A DNA stretch of 64,000 bases from Sphingorhabdus sp. (GTDB lineage Bacteria > Pseudomonadota > Alphaproteobacteria > Sphingomonadales > Sphingomonadaceae). The notes under the pieces were generated by a model. It ran no database searches, was not told where the DNA came from, and worked only from the letters and a program-made list of their open reading frames with translations. The DNA is taken from positions 186,001-250,000 of the forward strand of contig JANQNO010000002.1 of the NCBI GenBank assembly GCA_028279555.1, read 5' to 3'. The translations under genes and the position numbers were made by a program. This document shows, in pieces, positions 60,401-64,000 of this stretch. How positions within the stretch are numbered: position 1 is the first letter of the stretch; every line of letters starts with the position of its first letter.

Positions 60401-61907
60401 CTGGCTCCTTTCCTAGTCTATGGATTTCGAAATTCTTTCCAACATTGGCAGCCGCCAGAATGATCCCACCATCAATCTGGCAAAGATCATTGAGCGGTGG
60501 GTTATCGACATAGTCGCCAATGGTAACGCTCTGCGATACATTGGCTTTGGGAAAATGGATCGCTTCCCAATGTCGCCTTTCATGCCGTTTCGCGATATAA
60601 ACACCACCCCCGATACGAAGCTCGCCAATCGTCGCCCCGACACCGGCAACCTGGCCAATCACGAGATTGTATACAAAGGGGGCTCGCCGGTCGCTGATGT
60701 TATCGCAATCCGCCCTTTTCTTTTCGTCAGGCGTGGAGAGTTTCATGCCCAGCAGCCCTTTGATGTTGCACATTTCGACGTCGAGCGCAGTCAGGTCGGT
60801 GTGGGCGAGCAAACGGCTGCCGCAGATCATGAAATTGTCACCTACATCGCAAGCTCGCGCGGAGACTGTTCCAATCACTACACTGTTGATCATTCTTACA
60901 CTGTCGCGGACGTGCGTCCTGTCTAACCTCAGCGCAATGAATTCCGCATCATCGGTGTTTGCACCGTCAACGTCAATCTTTCTGCCGCTCCGGCTCTTCT
61001 CAAAAGTGAAGGTTCCGCCGGATAAAAACAGCGATCCTTCTATCGTTGCGGCCTCCAGATTGACGAAACAGTTCTCAAGACGGGAAATGCTGCCTGAAAT
61101 TTTGCCATCTACAGAGTTGTTTCTTTCAAACAGTTCATCATCTGTTTTTTCTCGGTTTTCAACGATATGCTCGGCAAAGGGAAAGCGGTTGCGCATCGCC
61201 TTGGACATTTTAGGTCCGCAACCATTCAGGTTCAGACTACCAATGACATTGACATCTTCGCCTCTCAATACCGGGAAGATCGAGCCTTCAAAGGAGGTGG
61301 GGCCCAGTTTGGCGGACCGCAAATCGATTCCTTCCGAAATCTCGCAATTTTTCAGTTTCAATTGCGGAATAGCGCTACCGTCAAGATCCATCACACCTCG
61401 GAGATTGAGTTTCTCTTTAATGGAGAGACACTCTTCTTCAGGGCCAATTATCGTTACGCCCGAGCGGGTTAGGTCTACTTGGAGAGGGTCGTCGTCGTTC
61501 GATTGTTTGTTTATTCTCTCATCCGGCGGCCATGCCGTTCTTTTCCTGAATCGTTTGTCTGCGCCATCCCCCTTTAGACGATCAAGAGGCAGTTTCAGGA
61601 ATATCAAGCGGATGAGGTCTGCCCTGATGCCTTGATTGAATTCCGCTTTGGAAAATTTGAATTCATTTCGGGCACTATCGTCTGATCCAGCATGCTGTAG
61701 CGATACAGGATCGAGAACTTCACATACGAAATTACTTTCTTTGCTTGGAACAAGGTGCAATGGCCGTCCGCCTTCGACCTGCCAGACAAGTGCCCACTCC
61801 AAAGGCCTCAGGTCTACTCTGCCCGCACCTTCATTCCCATTGTCATCTGAAAGCTTGTCTGGCGGCTTTCCACCGCCACTTCCCCGCACCTTCTTCCCTG
61901 CCGCCAC
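57429..61907 (-). CDS. Giant membrane protein with N-terminal beta-helix-like repeats, function unknown
   Basis: A 1492-residue protein. Residues about 150-850 consist of short irregular repeats of beta-strand character (NLRGVMDLDGSAIPQLKL, GSLNLNGC, NLEAATIEGSLFLSGG, AIDLSESKVDGHVKI, MEDSRVEGTVKI), like pentapeptide or bactofilin-type solenoids. About 905-1260 hold six or so TM helices, then an acidic, disordered linker (residues about 1290-1380), and a final module with SSILFAMDIFIPLIDLDQYD (1389-1408) and a TM helix LLGWIVTSLLILTISGVL. This end module resembles proteins annotated membrane-associated oxidoreductase, without redox motifs here. GTG start 61907. Base composition looks more AT-rich than its neighbours, suggesting acquisition. 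Confidence 0.75.
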   Translation of the reverse strand: MAAGKKVRGSGGGKPPDKLSDDNGNEGAGRVDLRPLEWALVWQVEGGRPLHLVPSKESNFVCEVLDPVSLQHAGSDDSARNEFKFSKAEFNQGIRADLIRLIFLKLPLDRLKGDGADKRFRKRTAWPPDERINKQSNDDDPLQVDLTRSGVTIIGPEEECLSIKEKLNLRGVMDLDGSAIPQLKLKNCEISEGIDLRSAKLGPTSFEGSIFPVLRGEDVNVIGSLNLNGCGPKMSKAMRNRFPFAEHIVENREKTDDELFERNNSVDGKISGSISRLENCFVNLEAATIEGSLFLSGGTFTFEKSRSGRKIDVDGANTDDAEFIALRLDRTHVRDSVRMINSVVIGTVSARACDVGDNFMICGSRLLAHTDLTALDVEMCNIKGLLGMKLSTPDEKKRADCDNISDRRAPFVYNLVIGQVAGVGATIGELRIGGGVYIAKRHERRHWEAIHFPKANVSQSVTIGDYVDNPPLNDLCQIDGGIILAAANVGKNFEIHRLGKEPENRDQRHVFELLLGDEDKRSKHTEDFFSNFGVLSSDYNPAATDTLWLRAHGIKIDRRCYITASHFRNGPPEKSTREKGNGGRNGTIDLWKADIGTGFHITNDCTCSGSILLNNSDINHEVVIECKRVTADNTRNVMQVDKDKKSGEASEQTTSRGNKNELENAEIVAAIDLSESKVDGHVKIGNGKYENGDSDTGSETSLEEKMELCGGLTMEDSRVEGTVKIENIKFDLTSFWFRYVNAKAETRSRQGYLEAKRTAFNLRDMSAESELEIRGLKWILSETEGKNGQPTGYSDEDVAGTFRKAIHRIMSFKLRSGHILQRQFAVVDIRRMRCSALSDNCGSGWGFKHGILLRAAGLKFDQPEPRWRGRTDENEPDAEDFRATASATMSRDAQSRVAWIMKQHRWQFLEKGNGKFLWPLVLMGITFILLTWLFGWIASSAITVIAGMIFCFSDAGKYGRLLLSEDRSLVPQVYDEFALAYNRAGELQTARDILVERKNAENSRVFRKFFSAIYLSRWLPFLLAFFSGVFGFWAIDRILEIGWTSCIPIVEKWLMLAVTTLAAGWAILLLLAILRFPFRSTREIFSFVIQKSENRISALEATDDNNGGVDARTRLGLAKFEKMISELGDRIAKKLADHAAFKSIRVRRSIQFLVIFGVLAAVIYCLFGGDFFEMENSRNGISKAVFATLALGLIVIAFWPFIYGFVMLLFRYGFRYGTEPLNALITFALFVAMGSTIVHYGRTGHWAQSPDWFKLVTQDPEKNEDRTESNLHPKIALVLDVDYEPESPDETAGSVGVAKRRPASPNPQSQPTKDVEADSTDAAVREEASDPMMVSDRKREELEEKEYQVAAEDAIALPDAPAEQDRYGDTRIQGKAIFAKATPCNLNVSSILFAMDIFIPLIDLDQYDRCTVRNVPLEIADGKKETKQTSWEKVDGRNYEDEMQNPPWWWMPGEDPYMLWRIFKLVYELLGWIVTSLLILTISGVLRRDLER

Positions 61908-62140
61908 GACGACATGCCCCCTCTATTCGTCATACCCCATGCTTTTATTTTTTGTGGCGACTCCGGGATACAGGGATATCATTCACGATATTGCTATTCC
62001 AGTGATTTCTTCGTGACATTACATGCGGGAAGGGCCTGTATTTCTTGGAATCTGCAAAATCCGCCCGGATTTGCAATAAATGATCGTTCATGGCAATTTT
62101 GCTAACGAGAAAGAGACTGGATAGGGGGCGCAAAAAAACC

Positions 62141-62749
62141 ATGGGAATCGTTGAGTTATTGGGACTGGCGGCTAGCGTTTCCCTGCTCTCCGGATGGCGG
62201 CTCTATCTGACCGTCTTTGCCACCGGGCTCGCCATGCAGTCGGGCTATGTCGATTTGCCCGAGAATCTGAAAGTGCTCGATGCGCTGGGCAGCTGGTGGG
62301 TGATCGGCATTGCCGGGCTGGGCGCGGTTGCCGAATTTTTCGCCGACAAGGTCGCCTGGCTCGACAGCATCTGGGACGGGCTGCATACGCTTATCCGTCC
62401 ATTGGGTGGCGCTTTGCTCGCGCTGGCCGTGGTCGATAGCGGCGATCCGACCTGGCAGGTGATCGCCTTCCTGCTCGGCGGCGGAGCGGCCTTTGCCGGC
62501 CATGCGACAAAGGCGACCGCGCGCGCGGCGGTCAACACATCGCCCGAACCGGTGAGCAATGTCGTTGTCTCTGCGGGCGAAGATGTCGCGACGGTCGGTA
62601 TCCTCGCGCTGGTCTTTGCCAACCCCGTGGTCGCGGCAATTGTCGCGCTACTGCTGCTTGGCCTCACCTTGCTGGCGATGTGGTGGGGCTACCGCAAATT
62701 CCGGCAGGTTTTCCCGAAGGCCGAAAAGATCCAGAAACCGCATAGCTAG
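62141..62749 (+). CDS. DUF4126 family membrane protein
   Basis: A 202-residue protein with about five hydrophobic segments. GIVELLGLAASVSLLSGWRLYLTVFATG at the start and GGGAAFAGHATKATARAAVNTSPEPVSNVVVSAGEDVATVG in the middle are the conserved blocks of DUF4126. No biochemical role is known. Start ATG 62141, with AGGGGG upstream. It converges with the next gene and shares the bases CTAG for both stop codons. Confidence 0.85.
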   Translation: MGIVELLGLAASVSLLSGWRLYLTVFATGLAMQSGYVDLPENLKVLDALGSWWVIGIAGLGAVAEFFADKVAWLDSIWDGLHTLIRPLGGALLALAVVDSGDPTWQVIAFLLGGGAAFAGHATKATARAAVNTSPEPVSNVVVSAGEDVATVGILALVFANPVVAAIVALLLLGLTLLAMWWGYRKFRQVFPKAEKIQKPHS

Positions 62750-63810
62750 GCGTTTACAGCGTCTAAAAAACCCTTCGCCCGCTGCGCAATCGCGGCTGGT
62801 AATGCCTGCTCGGACAGGCCGGCAAAAGCGCCCACCAAGACGGCAACCGCACCTGAGGTCAGCAGGCTTGACGCCTTAAATCCGCCAATGACGATATCGA
62901 CCAGCCCTGTCGTGACGATCAATGTCAAAATCGTCGTCAATACGCCGGTGAAGATGAGCCGCATATAGGGGGCAATCCTGTCCTGTTCGATAATCGCCAG
63001 ATCATAGAAGGTCAGCGCAACCTTGCGAATGGCAAAGGACGCCCAGGTGCCGCCCATACATCCGGCAAGCACGAGAAAGATATGCCGGAATTTATGCAGC
63101 TCTTCCGGGAACAGGAAGTCGTATTTGGTATCGCCGCAGAATGAAAAATGTGCGGCGCATTGCGGTATATATTGGTAGGCCAGAAAAATCAGGGAAAAGA
63201 CCAGAGCCGCAAGCAGCGCCGGTATGCCCAGCTTTTCGAGATATTCATTTTTGACCCTGCCGCCTTCGCGATCGACAATCTCCGCCTGTAGCGACGTGAG
63301 CGCAGCATCGGCGATTTCGGTCTTGGAATGTTCTTGCCCCAGGCCGAGTGAAGTCAACGCAAACAGCTTGTCAAAGGCTTCGTCAAAGCTGGCCCGATTG
63401 CGTGCCTGGCGTTTTGGATCGGTGGTTTCGACATTGTAGATGAGCTTCAATGCGCTCAATGTCGTTTCGATCCGGTTCTTCAGCTTTTGTTGTTCGGGGG
63501 GCATTGGATCGGCAATGTCATAGACGCCGAAATGGATATCCTGACTAAAGATTGTATCGGGGTCTTTCGGATCAAGATCGGGGTCGAGATAACGCGATAT
63601 TTCCCAGAATTTGCCATAGCTGAAATCAGTGTAGCCCCGGCTGGCGGCGTCATCATCGTCGCCGACAACGGGGCCGGTTGCCTCGGTTTGCGCCGCGCTT
63701 TTCGCATCTGCCTTGGCTGCGGCTGTCTTTCGCGCCGGGGCTTTCTTTTTCCCGTTTTTCTTGTTTTCCTTGTCAGCCTTCTTTGCGCCAGCAGTCGAAC
63801 TGATTTTCAT
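62746..63810 (-). CDS. Hypothetical membrane protein with Lys/Ala-rich N-terminus
   Basis: A 354-residue protein I do not recognise. Residues 1-45 are Lys/Ala rich (similar in style to the phasin's N-terminus), 45-190 are acidic and helical, and about four TM helices lie in the C-terminal half (IPALLAALVFSLIFLAYQYI, IFLVLAGCMGGTWASFAI, LIFTGVLTTILTLIVTTGLVDIVIGG, LLTSGAVAVLVGAFAGLSEQALPAAIA). The last segment resembles membrane proteins annotated only as hypothetical. The 55-residue CPKCG gene lies 20 bases upstream on the same strand. Confidence 0.75.
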   Translation of the reverse strand: MKISSTAGAKKADKENKKNGKKKAPARKTAAAKADAKSAAQTEATGPVVGDDDDAASRGYTDFSYGKFWEISRYLDPDLDPKDPDTIFSQDIHFGVYDIADPMPPEQQKLKNRIETTLSALKLIYNVETTDPKRQARNRASFDEAFDKLFALTSLGLGQEHSKTEIADAALTSLQAEIVDREGGRVKNEYLEKLGIPALLAALVFSLIFLAYQYIPQCAAHFSFCGDTKYDFLFPEELHKFRHIFLVLAGCMGGTWASFAIRKVALTFYDLAIIEQDRIAPYMRLIFTGVLTTILTLIVTTGLVDIVIGGFKASSLLTSGAVAVLVGAFAGLSEQALPAAIAQRAKGFLDAVNA

Positions 63811-63829
63811 TTTTTCTCTCCCAAGAAAT

Positions 63830-63997
63830 TCAGGCGGTGAACTCGTTGCCGCATTTGGGGCAGGTGACCTTTTTCCTGATCGCCGGGCCGGTCTTGAAAA
63901 TTCCCGGGCCCATCGGATCGCGAATGGCCGGGCCGGTTCGCATCGGCTCTGCGCCTTGTGGACCGCCGGTTTTTGGCTTTTTTGCAGGGCCGGTCAT
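63830..63997 (-). CDS. Tiny protein with TGPA repeats and a C-terminal CPxCG
   Basis: A 55-residue protein (MTGPAKKPKTGG... ending VTCPKCGNEFTA) with three TGPA units (TGPAKK, TGPAIRD, TGPAIRKK) and a single CPKCG pair that may bind zinc as half of a ribbon in a dimer. The start ATG at 63997 is near the window edge; a longer N-terminus cannot be excluded because the sequence ends three bases further. It precedes the 354-residue membrane protein by 20 bases, so the two are likely co-expressed. Confidence 0.6.
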   Translation of the reverse strand: MTGPAKKPKTGGPQGAEPMRTGPAIRDPMGPGIFKTGPAIRKKVTCPKCGNEFTA

Positions 63998-64000
63998 GCG

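Overview
The window looks like chromosomal DNA of an alphaproteobacterium, most likely Sphingomonadales. This rests on the gene families and their order (a fabD-fabG-acpP-fabF-mltG fatty-acid operon, hflKC followed by a Do-family protease, an acetoacetyl-CoA reductase and a phasin for polyhydroxybutyrate, a ribbon-helix-helix protein of the RHH_4 type, many acyl-CoA dehydrogenases). It is also supported by short palindromic repeats of the kind I associate with sphingomonads (CTGAGC..GTCGAAG, CCCCTCCC..GGGAGGGG). I cannot name a species.

Layout. 0-5.6 kb: end of a FabD-like gene, 6-phosphogluconolactonase, a PilZ protein, DksA, a Ser/Gly-rich surface-type protein and seryl-tRNA synthetase. 5.6-15.3 kb: a lipid-catabolism region (serine hydrolase, two SDRs, an APH-like kinase beside an acyl-CoA dehydrogenase, a GPH-type symporter, an acyl-CoA dehydrogenase pair and an internally deleted third one). 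15.3-16.1 kb: a gene-free stretch rich in RNA-like structure that ends in a terminator just before fabD. 16.1-22.5 kb: the fab operon, into which a crotonase gene and an inverted-repeat-bounded GxxExxY gene are interposed. 22.5-24.3 kb: a UDP-sugar epimerase and an FMN reductase. 24.36-34.17 kb: a putative 9.7-kb island bounded by an intact tRNA-Arg(CCG) and a duplicate of that tRNA's 3' end; it holds a decayed SRPBCC gene, an NAD(P)-binding protein, a CPA2 antiporter, a complete RND efflux system and an ion channel. 34.2-40.2 kb: murA, nnrE (with a palindromic repeat inserted in frame), a BCCT transporter, an RHH protein, phbB and hemH. 40.2-47.2 kb: an orphan molybdopterin-binding dehydrogenase subunit, Mrp, HflK, HflC and a DegP-type protease. 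47.2-52.7 kb: polysaccharide deacetylase, mmsA, a TonB-like protein, clpS, a phasin and a GNAT. 52.7-57.4 kb: a second acyl-CoA dehydrogenase pair, a nucleoside transporter and a NUDIX hydrolase. 57.4-64 kb: a 1492-residue membrane protein of unknown role, a DUF4126 protein, and a hypothetical membrane protein behind a tiny CPxCG protein.

How the genes fit together: fatty-acid synthesis (fab operon) and degradation (five full acyl-CoA dehydrogenases, crotonase, SDRs, mmsA) dominate, with polyhydroxybutyrate storage (phbB, phasin) as the carbon sink. Envelope quality control (HflKC, DegP, MltG, MurA, ClpS) makes up the housekeeping part. The most interesting signals are the structured leader with alternative pairings before fabD, the GxxExxY cassette, the tRNA-flanked island, the repeat inside nnrE, the split ACAD10/11-like gene pair, and the giant membrane protein.
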